Source: Pseudomonadota bacterium
GTDB taxonomy: Bacteria > Pseudomonadota > Alphaproteobacteria > Rhizobiales > Rhizobiaceae
Direction: 5' to 3'
Assembly: GCA_023433855.1 (NCBI GenBank)
Contig: JAEYTV010000452.1
Location: 1-15,690 of the forward strand
Length of the DNA stretch: 15,690 nt
Shown: positions 1-8,085 of the stretch, piece by piece
How the letters are laid out: each line of letters begins with the position of its first letter
Position numbering within the stretch: the stretch's first letter is position 1
Translations under genes and position numbers: made by a program
The notes under the pieces: model-generated
Seen by the model: the letters and a program-made list of their open reading frames with translations, nothing else
Databases searched by the model: none
What the model was told of the DNA's origin: nothing

Positions 1-253
1 GAGTGGAAACCCCAATCTCATAGACGATGTCGCAAGCGCCGTTTTCAGCCAGCCCCCTGCCAGTGACGTTCTCCGCAGCCCCCTGATCGGTGTAAACGGA
101 GATGAAGGGACGCTCCTCGCCGATCCGGAGAGAGCCGTCAGCTGCTACATCGATCGCGCCGTTCGGTGTGTCCAGCACATTACTCCCCACCAGCGTCCGA
201 CCTTTTATTGCCTCAACAGCGGCGATCCGCAGGGCGATCCGGACGAGGCTCAT
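1..253 (-). CDS. Partial phage neck/tail protein, probable tail terminator (gpU-like position)
   Basis: The start is ATG at 253 and the 3' end runs off the left edge, so only the first 84 residues are visible. The N-terminus (MSLVRIALRIAAVEAIKGRT) is a helical segment. It is followed by a beta-rich stretch with an RPFISVYTDQ motif, the layout seen at the start of many phage tail-terminator proteins, which cap the tail tube and join it to the head. The start overlaps the stop of the upstream gpFII-like gene by four bases (ATGA), so it is translationally coupled to it. A position directly after the head-tail joining gene fits tail terminator or another neck protein. The family is inferred from context and general pattern, and the missing C-terminus prevents a firm call. 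Confidence 0.55.
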   Translation of the reverse strand, partial: MSLVRIALRIAAVEAIKGRTLVGSNVLDTPNGAIDVAADGSLRIGEERPFISVYTDQGAAENVTGRGLAENGACDIVYEIGVST

Positions 254-633
254 TTCTCACCGAGCTCCAGCACTAGTCGATTTTCCCCGCGATCATCGAC
301 GCGCAGGACTTCGAACCACGGTTGTCCGGGCCGTGCGAGAGCTCGCACCGCGTCACCTTTGCGTGGATCAGGTCCGTGGTATTTGCTGCGATCGATGTGC
401 AACTCGGCCTTACCCGCGGCAATGCGGGTACGCCAGTTGCGATTTGATCCGCCACTCGCGGTGGTTTGTTCACCGCCGCCCACTCTCAGCACTGCATCGA
501 CATCGACCATCATCCGGTTCGGGTCCGGGTTCTCGTCCTTCAGGAAGGAGAGTTTTACCGGTTCGGCGAAAGCCCTATCAACTGCCGCGACGACACGGTC
601 TCGGACTTCGTGAAAGCGGGCGGCGACAGGCAT
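250..633 (-). CDS. Head-tail joining protein, lambda gpFII-like
   Basis: This 127-aa protein is close to the 117 aa of lambda gpFII, which sits at the head-tail interface and lets tails attach to filled heads. An N-terminal helix (residues about 5-25) leads into a beta-rich body. The C-terminal stretch runs KGDAVRALARPGQPWFEVLRVDDRGENRLVLELG, with the same layout as the LRRGDTLTIG...WVDRVSPDDGG...LWLG end of gpFII. The ATG shares one base with the preceding stop (TAATG), and its own stop overlaps the next start. Its place two genes after the capsid gene supports the call. What is seen is size, fold-like pattern and position. The gpFII name comes from memory of the family, without an alignment. 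Confidence 0.6.
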   Translation of the reverse strand: MPVAARFHEVRDRVVAAVDRAFAEPVKLSFLKDENPDPNRMMVDVDAVLRVGGGEQTTASGGSNRNWRTRIAAGKAELHIDRSKYHGPDPRKGDAVRALARPGQPWFEVLRVDDRGENRLVLELGEK

Positions 634-806
634 TATTTGTCTGCTTCCTTCTTTGCCGACTTAGCCGACTTGGCCGCCCTTTCTTCGATCGGTTTCCCGT
701 CTTCATCCAAATTGACGAACTCGTGGGTCCCGGCTTCGACCGCGCTGGTTGCGGGGCCGTGCCGCATAGTCTCGACGTTCCCGGTCTTCAGGTTTTTCAC
801 AAGCAT
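633..806 (-). CDS. Small phage protein of unknown function (57 aa), between capsid and head-tail joining genes
   Basis: The ATG at 806 has a strong Shine-Dalgarno sequence (GAGGAG, about 8 bases upstream) and ends in a TAATG overlap with the next gene, so translation looks secure. The protein starts MLVKNLKTGNVETMRHG and has a V-N-L-D-E-D-G-K turn near residues 31-38. It ends in a charged lysine/alanine tail with repeated KSA units (residues 46-57). It occupies the lambda FI slot but is far shorter than gpFI (about 130 aa), and I see no resemblance. It may be a small assembly factor. No function can be assigned from the sequence. Confidence 0.7.
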   Translation of the reverse strand: MLVKNLKTGNVETMRHGPATSAVEAGTHEFVNLDEDGKPIEERAAKSAKSAKKEADK

Positions 807-819
807 GGGATCAGCCTCC

Positions 820-1857
820 TCAGTTGCTGCTTGTCAGTTTGACAAGCAATGCGGGTCGTTTGACGAGCGGGAGCGGGTTGGACTGGCTGTGCAGCTTGAT
901 CCACCGTTGGAATTCCGGATCGACGGCCGTACGAACGTAGATCTCCTCACCGAGGGTGTTCACGGTGTCGATGAAATCCGCTGGAGCCCAGTAGGTGCTG
1001 AAAACGTCCTGCGTTCCAAGCGGAAAAGCGATTGCCTCGCCAGCGGGAATGAACCGGCGCGTGCCGTAGGAGCCATTCTCTTGCAGGTACGAAGCCCCGC
1101 CGCGGTACTCCTCGATTGTCAGACCATGGAACGGAAAACCGCGGCGGACGTCCTGCCGAAGCGGGTTGTTCTGACCATCGTAGTATTTGAAGATCTCTTC
1201 CACCTTGGCGTGAGCGATAAACTTCTCATACCATTCCGGGGAGGCAAGGACATGAACGCCGCTCATGGTCTCGCCCAGGAGGTTGTCCTCCATGTAGGAA
1301 ACGACCTCTCTGGCTTTTGCCTTTACGTCGGTGGCGGCGGTTCCGAGAACGAAGTCTACCGTTTTCTGCGTGACGCCGAATTCAGTGAAGAGGTTCAGCA
1401 GCGAAGATCCGTCGCTGTCGAGGATCTCACCGCGCAGCGCTCCCATGCGCATGTGTTCCAGGGTGATTGCATGCTTGCGCCGCATGGTAATCTGCTTGCG
1501 GTTGACGAGAGCGGCGACCGATTCCAGGACTCCGTCAGAAGCTACCCGGGAGACGATGTTCTGTACATCGTCTGCTCGAACGTAGTCATCGTGAGGTATG
1601 TGGAACGTCCCGAACTGGCGAATACCGCGCTTTTCGGGCGTCCCTAGAGACGGCGGAGCTCCACGTTCCCGGGTTGGCAGAAGGTTGAGGGTGCCGTTGT
1701 TGTACTCCACGGCAACAGTAGTCGTGGTGAGGGGCTCTGAAGAGAACAGGCCGAGCTCCCGGATACGGCCATAGTCGTTGGGAACGATGTTGATCGCCTG
1801 CGTCAGTGACGTCGACGAGAAAGCCGCATTGCCGAAGATGTCTAGAATTGTCAGCAT
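820..1857 (-). CDS. Major capsid protein, lambda gpE family
   Basis: This 345-aa protein has the usual length of the gpE-type major capsid family (Phage_cap_E). The N-terminus (MLTILDIFGNAAFSSTSLTQAIN) and the following segments (RIRELGLFSSEPLTTTTVAVEY, then a charged stretch near FHIPHDDYVRADDVQNIV) follow the typical order of that family. The FPLGTQDVF...WAPADF...YVRTAVDP pattern near the C-terminus is also typical. The protein forms the HK97-fold shell lattice. An SD (GGAG, 8 bases upstream) precedes the ATG at 1857, and only three bases separate it from the decoration gene stop. The order protease, decoration, capsid matches lambda C-D-E. Confidence 0.92.
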   Translation of the reverse strand: MLTILDIFGNAAFSSTSLTQAINIVPNDYGRIRELGLFSSEPLTTTTVAVEYNNGTLNLLPTRERGAPPSLGTPEKRGIRQFGTFHIPHDDYVRADDVQNIVSRVASDGVLESVAALVNRKQITMRRKHAITLEHMRMGALRGEILDSDGSSLLNLFTEFGVTQKTVDFVLGTAATDVKAKAREVVSYMEDNLLGETMSGVHVLASPEWYEKFIAHAKVEEIFKYYDGQNNPLRQDVRRGFPFHGLTIEEYRGGASYLQENGSYGTRRFIPAGEAIAFPLGTQDVFSTYWAPADFIDTVNTLGEEIYVRTAVDPEFQRWIKLHSQSNPLPLVKRPALLVKLTSSN

Positions 1858-1860
1858 GGA

Positions 1861-2250
1861 TCAGGCTCCTTCGCGCACGAGGATCGGCGGGTTCAGTGCG
1901 CCGAGGGCTGTATGAACGGCCGCACGCTCGCCGGACGTATCGATGTCCGCGCCATACTTGAGGCCTTGGTGGACGACGATCGCGTCGCGGGCGATGATGA
2001 CCGCAGCGGCATCTTTGGACGTCGCGTCGACCGTCTGCAGAACGATCCCGGCCGCTGTCTGGCTGCCATCATTGGCGGCTACAGTCACAGGCTTATATTT
2101 GCCGGAAGCGGTGATCTTCCCGACGACCGTGCCGGTCTGCACAACGCCGGCGCCGGAGACGATGACAACTTCTTCGCGGGAAAAATGGCTGTCAGCTTCA
2201 CGCTTCAGCCAGTCGCTTGCGTAGCGACCTTCAGTGAGCACAGTAGCCAT
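1861..2250 (-). CDS. Head decoration protein, lambda gpD family
   Basis: This 129-aa protein matches the size and pattern of gpD-type decoration proteins (HDPD family). These trimerise on the capsid surface and stabilise expanded heads. Family-like features are the N-terminal YASDWLKREADSHFSREEV, a VQTGTVVGKIT strand, a small-residue-rich core (SGKYKPVTVAANDGSQTAAGIVL), and the AVIIARDAIVVHQGLKYG segment. The ATG shares one base with the upstream protease/scaffold stop (TAATG). Its GGAGG SD lies inside the last codons of that gene, seven bases from the start. The capsid gene follows after three bases. Confidence 0.9.
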   Translation of the reverse strand: MATVLTEGRYASDWLKREADSHFSREEVVIVSGAGVVQTGTVVGKITASGKYKPVTVAANDGSQTAAGIVLQTVDATSKDAAAVIIARDAIVVHQGLKYGADIDTSGERAAVHTALGALNPPILVREGA

Positions 2251-2621
2251 TAGATTGCCTCCTTGCCGAGCAGCTTGCGCATAGAGTTGACCATCAGGTT
2301 TTGATTTTGCGCCGAGGCTTGGCTTGGCTTCCCGTTCAAGCCTTCCGCGTTCAAGCGACGCTTCTCGAGTTCGGCAGTATCGCTGAGAGCGGAAACGGTG
2401 GTCGGAGCAGCGTGAGCGGCTGCAAGCGCCGTCTTGATGGCCTCTTCGGAGAGCTCCGTATCTATGAGGGTTTCCGCCAGGGCTTCACGGCCCTTTGCTT
2501 CTTCCATCGCCAAGACCGTCTTGCGGCGAGCCTGGTAGGCGACGACAGCAGCGCGACCCGCGTCAGCCGTCGCCTTCTCTGTATCGGCGGAATTGTCCCC
2601 GCCGTTCGTTTTGTCCGCCAT
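2250..2621 (-). CDS. Nested in-frame scaffold protein (lambda Nu3-like) inside the protease gene
   Basis: An ATG at codon 222 of the protease gene (2621) is preceded by a strong SD (CAGGAG, six bases before the ATG). It would give a 123-aa protein starting MADKTNGGDNSADTEKATADAG and ending with the protease C-terminus. The product is charged, rich in Ala and Glu, and predicted to be helical, as expected for an internal capsid scaffold. In lambda, Nu3 is made from an internal start within gene C in just this way. The internal SD and start are seen directly. That the shorter protein is made in vivo is inference from the lambda precedent. Confidence 0.7.
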   Translation of the reverse strand: MADKTNGGDNSADTEKATADAGRAAVVAYQARRKTVLAMEEAKGREALAETLIDTELSEEAIKTALAAAHAAPTTVSALSDTAELEKRRLNAEGLNGKPSQASAQNQNLMVNSMRKLLGKEAI

Positions 2622-3284
2622 GGTTTTCTCCTGTGCTGGACGTTGCGCGGCAGGGGCCGCTTTCATGGTCGGGGCCGACCAATTCTTTTGGTTTGAAAGC
2701 GCCACAAGGCGTTTGGGCGCGTGCGCATAGGTGCGGTAATCGAAAGCAGCGACTGCATCGGATCGCACTTCGGTGGTCGCGTCTGCGAAACCCTCGTCAA
2801 CAGCTTGTTGCGGAGTAAACCACCGTTCCGACTTCATGATCTCGCGGCACTGCTCCGGTGTTTTTCCGCTCTTCGCGGCGTAAACGCGAGCATAGGCGGT
2901 CGCGAGCGCCTCCAAACCTTCGATGGTCTTGGAGTGCTCTTCCGAAGTGCCCCACGTCAGCCCTGAAGGATCGTGGATCATCATCACCGCGCCGGCCGAC
3001 ATGGTGACGGTATCGCCAGCCATTGCGATCAGGCTCGCCGCTGAAGCCGCTATCCCCTCGACAACGACGTTCGTCGTGCCGGGACGAGCGGAGAGCAACG
3101 CGTGAATTGCCGCTCCCTCCGATGCGATACCGCCGCCAGAGTTGATGTGAACATCAAGATCCGATTCGTCTTCGATCTGTGCGAGCGCGAGAACGACATC
3201 GGAAGAAGTAAAGCCATCCTCGAAATAATAGTCGCCGACATAGCCGGAAAGCCGGAGCTTTCCGTTCTCAAGTACCGCAGCCAT
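2250..3284 (-). CDS. Prohead (head maturation) protease, ClpP-like, with C-terminal scaffold region
   Basis: This 344-aa protein has two parts. Residues about 1-190 are a ClpP/S49-type serine protease. They include GYVGDYYFEDGFTSSDV, the INSGGG glycine motif (47-52), a probable nucleophile Ser81 in GIAASAAS and a probable His104 in MMIHDPSG. The ERWFTPQQAVDEGFADA segment (153-169) is typical of the family. Residues about 205-344 are an Ala/Glu/Lys-rich, helical, scaffold-like tail. This matches lambda gpC, whose C-terminal part is the Nu3 scaffold. The protein would cleave scaffold and portal during head assembly. The ATG has a GAGGA SD, and a strong internal start lies at 2621 (see the nested feature). 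Family is clear; catalytic assignments are by motif. Confidence 0.9.
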   Translation of the reverse strand: MAAVLENGKLRLSGYVGDYYFEDGFTSSDVVLALAQIEDESDLDVHINSGGGIASEGAAIHALLSARPGTTNVVVEGIAASAASLIAMAGDTVTMSAGAVMMIHDPSGLTWGTSEEHSKTIEGLEALATAYARVYAAKSGKTPEQCREIMKSERWFTPQQAVDEGFADATTEVRSDAVAAFDYRTYAHAPKRLVALSNQKNWSAPTMKAAPAAQRPAQEKTMADKTNGGDNSADTEKATADAGRAAVVAYQARRKTVLAMEEAKGREALAETLIDTELSEEAIKTALAAAHAAPTTVSALSDTAELEKRRLNAEGLNGKPSQASAQNQNLMVNSMRKLLGKEAI

Positions 3285-3296
3285 GACAAGGTTTCC

Positions 3297-3548
3297 TCAG
3301 TAGGGTCGCATGATCCCGCGAACGGCGTAGCGCTTGCGAGCTGGTGTCTCACCGCGAGAGATCTGGCAGTTGCGGATCGCCTCCTCGAGCGCCCGCTTTA
3401 CGTCGTCGAGTTTCGCGTTGGCGAAACGGGACATATCCTCGCCGAAGCGAGCCTCGGTGATCATTTCCCCGGTAAGGAGAGCTTCCTCGACCTTCCGGAG
3501 CAGGACGGCGCGAGCGCACCAGTCAACGGCAATGGGATCTTCAGGCAT
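3297..3548 (-). CDS. gpW-like head-tail joining protein
   Basis: This 83-aa protein resembles lambda gpW (68 aa), which stops DNA leaking from the filled head and prepares the site for tail joining. The core LLRKVEEALLTGEMITEARFGEDMSRFANAKLDDVKRALEEAIRNC follows the gpW pattern of helix, beta hairpin around a TG turn, then helix. A basic tail follows (RGETPARKRYAVRG). The start at 3548 overlaps the portal stop by eight bases and has a GAGG SD six bases upstream. The position differs from lambda, where W lies between terminase and portal; here it follows the portal. An additional N-terminal segment (MPEDPIAVDWCAR) accounts for the greater length. Confidence 0.65.
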   Translation of the reverse strand: MPEDPIAVDWCARAVLLRKVEEALLTGEMITEARFGEDMSRFANAKLDDVKRALEEAIRNCQISRGETPARKRYAVRGIMRPY

Positions 3549-5181
3549 CGACGCCCTCGTTTGTCGGATCGCGTTGACCTTCAGCAGCAGCGCCTAACGG
3601 ACCGCCGGAACCGCCGCGGCTCCGACCGTGAGGAACCGCCATGCCGATATCTTCCAGACGTTTGATCTCCCGGCCGGCTTGCTCAACCTCTTCTTCCCAA
3701 TCGAGACCTTTCGCCGCGTAGATGCGTTGAAGCGTCGTGGATCCGGTTTCCAGTTGCACCTTGTCTGCCAAGGCATCCTTGTAGGGGTCGGCTGTAGGTC
3801 GTTCGGGCCCCCGCCACTCGGCCCAGACAACTTTCTGCTTGTTCGCGAGAAAGGCGCGATAACCACCTTTGAGGGGAATACGCCCCTCTGCGATACCTTC
3901 TTCAAGCCAGCTCTCGTAGACGCCCTGAGCGAATGGCGCAGCGACACGTTCCCGGCGGCGCGTCGTGATTGGCCAAACGGTCGACGTGGACATCCGAACC
4001 GAAGAGTATGTCGCCGCCGAATTATCCATCGACAAGCTTTCGAAGGTGATCCCGAGGCACCTTGCCATCTCACGCTGGAGGTTCTGTGAGAATGGAAGAT
4101 ACTGCGAACCAGGCGTGGCCGCCGTGTGCATCTGGAATTCTTCGCCAGGACCAAGATGGTTGATCCTCGCAGAATCGGACATCGAGATGCCCTTTTCCTT
4201 CAGCGCTTCGATCCTCATTCCCCAAACGTCGATAAGATCCTGCGCGATCGCGCCAACATGCGATTTCCAGTCGCCTTGGAAGCCTACGGGGGCTTCTGTA
4301 TCGGCGAGGGTCTCGATTGCCTGGAACGCCTCAGCGCTTGGCTCTGGGCTCTTGATGGTCGCTGCGAAGATCGTTTGCATCAACGCAGTGGCGAGCGTTG
4401 CATCGGCAAGCTGATCGTATTGGGCCAACACTTTGAGGGCGGGGGCAATTACAGAAATCCCCCGGGGACTTCCGGGATTTTGCCCACGATCCATAACATG
4501 GATCACGTTCTGGGCAAGGATCTCCCGGTCAACATCAACGCCCCTCTCGCGGCTCCTGAACCGGTAGCCGAGTGCTCTACCGCGAGCATCATGGAGGATA
4601 CCCTGATCCAAACCTTCGGATTCGCGGGTCGTGCGAGGCAGCCTATGAGGCGCTACCAAGCTCACCTTGGTTCCCGTTGTAAGCCCGGAGGAGCTGCGCT
4701 CACGAACGGTAATGAAGTCAAGAACCCCGAATGCCTCGCCATAGGCAAGGTATGTCCGAACAACGGCATCCAGCATCTCGGGGACGGTCATCTTGCCGGC
4801 AAGATCGCACTCAGCAGGGTTCCATGCCCAGCGGCGATACTCGGCCTCAACTAACCGGCACCACGCCGAACGCTCTTGGTCCGAATAGCCGAGGCCGGCG
4901 AGATCTGGACGCGCATTGAGCTTCAGTTCAGTGCCAATTGTGTCCGCGACAATCTGATCGGCCGCTCCCGCAATCCAGCCCGAGTTGTGCAGAAAGTCGA
5001 GCGCGAGTGCGGAAGCTCGTTCCGCTGCTTCGAAGACATCGAACCGAGCGTCACGTGTCACGGCCCGCCTCATGCTCAGGATGCCGGCCCGATCACCGCG
5101 AAGAAACCGCATGGTGGCCTTCGAAGCGCCGGCAACTGAAGGCTTCGCACCTCCGCGAAGCCAGTTCTTAAGGCCACCCAT
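3541..5181 (-). CDS. Portal protein, lambda gpB family
   Basis: The start chosen is ATG at 5181, which shares one base with the large terminase stop (TGATG). It gives 546 aa, close to lambda gpB (533 aa). A GTG at 5199 would add six residues but has no better SD. Family features are the N-terminal RRAVTRDARFDVFEAAERASALALDFLHNSGWIAGAADQIVADTIGTEL segment and the YLAYGEAFGVLDF segment. The FQMHTAATPGSQYLPFSQNLQREMARCLGITFESLSMDNSAATYSSVRMS stretch is the most recognisable part of lambda-type portals. The protein forms the dodecameric DNA channel at one capsid vertex and docks the terminase. The C-terminus is Gly/Arg-rich and probably disordered. Confidence 0.93.
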   Translation of the reverse strand: MGGLKNWLRGGAKPSVAGASKATMRFLRGDRAGILSMRRAVTRDARFDVFEAAERASALALDFLHNSGWIAGAADQIVADTIGTELKLNARPDLAGLGYSDQERSAWCRLVEAEYRRWAWNPAECDLAGKMTVPEMLDAVVRTYLAYGEAFGVLDFITVRERSSSGLTTGTKVSLVAPHRLPRTTRESEGLDQGILHDARGRALGYRFRSRERGVDVDREILAQNVIHVMDRGQNPGSPRGISVIAPALKVLAQYDQLADATLATALMQTIFAATIKSPEPSAEAFQAIETLADTEAPVGFQGDWKSHVGAIAQDLIDVWGMRIEALKEKGISMSDSARINHLGPGEEFQMHTAATPGSQYLPFSQNLQREMARCLGITFESLSMDNSAATYSSVRMSTSTVWPITTRRRERVAAPFAQGVYESWLEEGIAEGRIPLKGGYRAFLANKQKVVWAEWRGPERPTADPYKDALADKVQLETGSTTLQRIYAAKGLDWEEEVEQAGREIKRLEDIGMAVPHGRSRGGSGGPLGAAAEGQRDPTNEGVDA

Positions 5182-7301
5182 CACGAGTAGGATCTCCACT
5201 TCTTCCGCGCTTGGCGGGGCTTCGTCAGGCTTGTTTCCGGCCGCTCTGGTTTCTGTTTTACAAACGGATCTTGATCCGCCGCCTCGAAGAGATCCTTCGG
5301 CTCGTCAGCGTTCCCGTGAAGATCGAGGACCATGTCAGCCCACCTGTCGAGCGTAAGACGCCGCTTGTTCTGCAAATGCCATGCGAGCGCAAAGGCGTAG
5401 ACTGTTGCGTCGAACCAGTCGTTCATCCGCCCCACCACTTTTTTCCACTGCCTTCCAGCGCTTGGCTTGATCAGCCGACGGGCGCGCCGGGTTACACTGG
5501 AACGGGCCTCCTCGTCGGCATCAACAAGGCGCTCCGCCGTCAGCTCCTTGGCAAAGTCCGGGTCGCAGAGGTCAGCAGCGAAGTGGATCGTATTGCGAGG
5601 CCACTGCCCGTTATCAGCTCTGCCCTGTACAAGGTTTGCCATCGCGGCGGTGACGGCAGTTTTAACGTCATAGAGGCCGACTGGGTACAGAAGCACCTTC
5701 GCGACCACTCGCTTTTTGTGGTCCTTGATGTCCTTCTTCACCGGCGTGCCAAGCCACGGAAGCCCGACCGGCTCTCGCCCGTCGAGGGCATAAACATTCG
5801 GGCGGCCGGCACAGAAGCGATAGACACGATCCGTCGCCCATCCTGAGTCGACGCCGTTAAGATCAATTCCCTTCTCGCGTAAGCCGCTCTCCGTGGGATA
5901 TGTCCGCGCCTGCGCGTCGGAGAGTTTTATCCATGGCTCGTCCGATTGATCGGGCGCTCCCTCGAATATCTCTCGGTCGATCAGTTGGATCTGATCGCGA
6001 GGTCCGAGCGCATATACGACCCACTTTATGCCGTATCCCTGCACGTCGGCCGCTGATACGATCAGTGCTGCCCAAGATGGAACGACCCGTGACGGCAGTA
6101 GCTCGTTCTTCGCCGCGTCGACGATCTTTTCCCACTCGACCGTGACGCCGCCAGGATCGTACGGCTCTGCAAGATCCTGCTGGCAGAAGGTGCGCATCTT
6201 GGTGACGTCACCCTGGGCGTCCTCCCACCGCGCCCAGATCTCCGCCCACTTTTCGCGAGGCGCGTAAGCTGCCCAGAGATGATAGCTCGGTTGCCAGCTG
6301 CGGCACCTACCCTCACATGGCGGGCAGATCCACTGATCGAGTTCCGCCGGAGGGATCACCAGAGGCACTGGGTCTGCACCTTCTGCAACACGGCGAGCAA
6401 TCCAGTGACCGCGTTCGTTCATGTCCCGCTTATGGCCGTCGAGCATGACGCCATCGCAGGACAGGCAGCGCATGTGCACCGGCAGATCAAGCTCAGGATC
6501 TTCTGCACGCATCATATCGAAGCTGAGTGCCTGGAACGTCCCGCAATGCGGACAGGGCACATACCGATAACGCTGGTCACCAGCTTCGAAGTCGTCCGTG
6601 ATCGCGCACTCGCCCGCAACGCCCGGCGTGGATCCCTGCCACTCCTTGGCGAGGTCGCCATACATTTTCTGACGGGCGCGAGCCTGATCGCGTGGGCTGC
6701 CACGACCGTCGACATCTTTCGGGTAGCCGGTCACCTCGTCCATGGCGAGGTACTTGATCGACACCATCTGCAGGCCCTTTGAAGAGCCTGCATTGACGAT
6801 TTGGCAGAAGCCGCCAGCATAACGCTTGAACGAGGTCGTGCTGCCCTGCTCATCACGGCTGCTGACCGGCATGACCTTGTGCGAGATGCGCTTTGACACA
6901 TCGATCGTCGGCTGCAGTTTGACCCGGTTGAACTTTGTTGCCTCCTCCAGTGTCGGCAGGACGATCATCATCGAGCCTGGCGACTGGTCGACAATGAAGC
7001 AGAACCAGTTCTCGATCGCAGTGGACTTGCCCAACTGCGCAGCCCAGCGGCAAGTGACGCGACGAGCCGGATGATCCGGGTGCAAGCAATCCTGCGGTTC
7101 GCGCAGATATGGCACCCTGTCGGTTCGGAAATCTCCGGGCCACGGCGAACCCGATTCCGGAGACACTTTGCGATACCTGTCGGCATGCTCGCTGAGCGTC
7201 AGATCTTCTGTCGGCTGACTGGCAGCAGCCATGCCGCGGAGAATGGCCAACGCGCCGTTGGGGAGATCGGGGAAGCGAACCCTGATATCCTGAACGGTCA
7301 T
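5181..7301 (-). CDS. Terminase large subunit, lambda gpA family
   Basis: This 706-aa protein has the full layout of gpA-type packaging motors. An ATPase with a deviant Walker A (AAQLGKST, residues about 87-94) and a Walker B (YLAMDEV, 184-190) comes first. A zinc-ribbon-like insertion follows (CPHC at 250-253 with CLSC at 279-282), then a further cysteine cluster (CPPCEGRC, about 326-333). The C-terminal nuclease domain holds acidic motifs (SAADVQ near 419, GVDSGWATDRV, and DWFDATVYA near the end). It cuts concatemers at cos and pumps DNA into heads with the small subunit and portal. The start overlaps the small subunit stop by four bases (ATGA). Confidence 0.94.
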   Translation of the reverse strand: MTVQDIRVRFPDLPNGALAILRGMAAASQPTEDLTLSEHADRYRKVSPESGSPWPGDFRTDRVPYLREPQDCLHPDHPARRVTCRWAAQLGKSTAIENWFCFIVDQSPGSMMIVLPTLEEATKFNRVKLQPTIDVSKRISHKVMPVSSRDEQGSTTSFKRYAGGFCQIVNAGSSKGLQMVSIKYLAMDEVTGYPKDVDGRGSPRDQARARQKMYGDLAKEWQGSTPGVAGECAITDDFEAGDQRYRYVPCPHCGTFQALSFDMMRAEDPELDLPVHMRCLSCDGVMLDGHKRDMNERGHWIARRVAEGADPVPLVIPPAELDQWICPPCEGRCRSWQPSYHLWAAYAPREKWAEIWARWEDAQGDVTKMRTFCQQDLAEPYDPGGVTVEWEKIVDAAKNELLPSRVVPSWAALIVSAADVQGYGIKWVVYALGPRDQIQLIDREIFEGAPDQSDEPWIKLSDAQARTYPTESGLREKGIDLNGVDSGWATDRVYRFCAGRPNVYALDGREPVGLPWLGTPVKKDIKDHKKRVVAKVLLYPVGLYDVKTAVTAAMANLVQGRADNGQWPRNTIHFAADLCDPDFAKELTAERLVDADEEARSSVTRRARRLIKPSAGRQWKKVVGRMNDWFDATVYAFALAWHLQNKRRLTLDRWADMVLDLHGNADEPKDLFEAADQDPFVKQKPERPETSLTKPRQARKKWRSYS

Positions 7302-7921
7302 TGCAACAACTGCGGTTCTGCCTCGAAGGCCAAGGCGTCGTCGCCGGCATCCTCCCGGCGCCGCATTGCGTCGAGCTTTTCCAGCACCTGTCGATTGAAG
7401 ACCGCAACCCCAGTCTTCGTGAAGTTCTTGAGCGCGAGACGCACGATGCGCTCATCCCATCCGTACTTCAGTGACAAGGTCTGAGCCTCGCTTTCGATCG
7501 CCCTCTCAAACGCCGATTGCATCATGGCGACGGCATCACGCCCCGCTTGGTCGACTTCCGCTACCGGCGTCAGCTCCTTGCGGCGCTCGGCCAGATCCAT
7601 TTCTCTAAGTTCGGCATCAGCCTGAGCCTTACGAGCGGCGCCATCGGACTGCGACCCTGTGAAGCGGCCGTTCGCGTGACCACTTGCGGTCCGCGGCTGA
7701 CCAACCGCCGGCGTGGGTGCGGAAACCCTGATCCGGATATTCTCCGCGCGATGCGCAACAAGCGCAACGTAGTCGACCAGGTTGGACTTGCCGTCCGGCT
7801 TCAGCGGCAGGGCCTCGGCGTGCTGCTTCAGGTACCGCGAGAGCGTGGAACGGTCTACGCGGTCACCGGCAGCCGTCAGCCTGGATGCCGCATCCGTGAT
7901 CGAGATCCATTCTTCGTCCAT
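7298..7921 (-). CDS. Terminase small subunit, lambda Nu1-like
   Basis: This 207-aa protein has an N-terminal winged-helix/HTH segment (SITDAASRLTAAGDRVDRSTLSRYLKQHAEALPLKPDGKSNLVDYVAL, residues about 7-54). This would bind the packaging site. An Arg/Gly-rich linker follows, then a helical dimerisation-like region (ARKAQADAELREMDLAERRKEL and beyond, about 95-175). It ends in an acidic tail that may contact the large subunit. Lambda Nu1 is 181 aa with the same order. The gene directly precedes and overlaps the gpA-like gene. The ATG at 7921 lacks a clear SD. The repeat-rich DNA just upstream could be its binding site. Confidence 0.82.
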   Translation of the reverse strand: MDEEWISITDAASRLTAAGDRVDRSTLSRYLKQHAEALPLKPDGKSNLVDYVALVAHRAENIRIRVSAPTPAVGQPRTASGHANGRFTGSQSDGAARKAQADAELREMDLAERRKELTPVAEVDQAGRDAVAMMQSAFERAIESEAQTLSLKYGWDERIVRLALKNFTKTGVAVFNRQVLEKLDAMRRREDAGDDALAFEAEPQLLQ

Positions 7922-8085
7922 TGTGCATCGTTCCGTGCATCACGTGTGCTTGCACGTGTATTCGTGTACCGCTTGCGAAGGGTCCCACTGGCGAAATCGC
8001 GCAGTCGCGCGCTTCCGTGCGGGTGATTTTCTGGCATACGGTCCCTGAATGGGGGGGTGTGGCGGCGGCGCAACACCGATGGGGT
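7922..8085. other. Gene-free spacer before the terminase genes, candidate cos/terminase-binding region
   Basis: This 164-bp spacer separates the gpZ-like stop from the small terminase start. It holds two GTGCATC direct repeats 12 bp apart (7923-7929 and 7935-7941) and two CACGTG palindromes (7941-7946 and 7953-7958). Further GTGT-containing motifs follow, and a G7 run lies at 8051-8057. In lambda-type phages the cos site, with repeated small-terminase sites, lies immediately upstream of the small subunit gene. The repeats are seen; the cos role is inferred from position only, and I cannot locate the cut. Confidence 0.35.

Noticed and set aside
466..1647. Long plus-strand open frame of 393 codons
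   Set aside because: It is antisense to the capsid and joining genes, which have clear family matches; GC-rich codons leave the opposite strand open.
8051..8057. G7 run as a programmed slippage site
   Set aside because: It lies in a non-coding spacer after a stop codon, with no frame to shift into.
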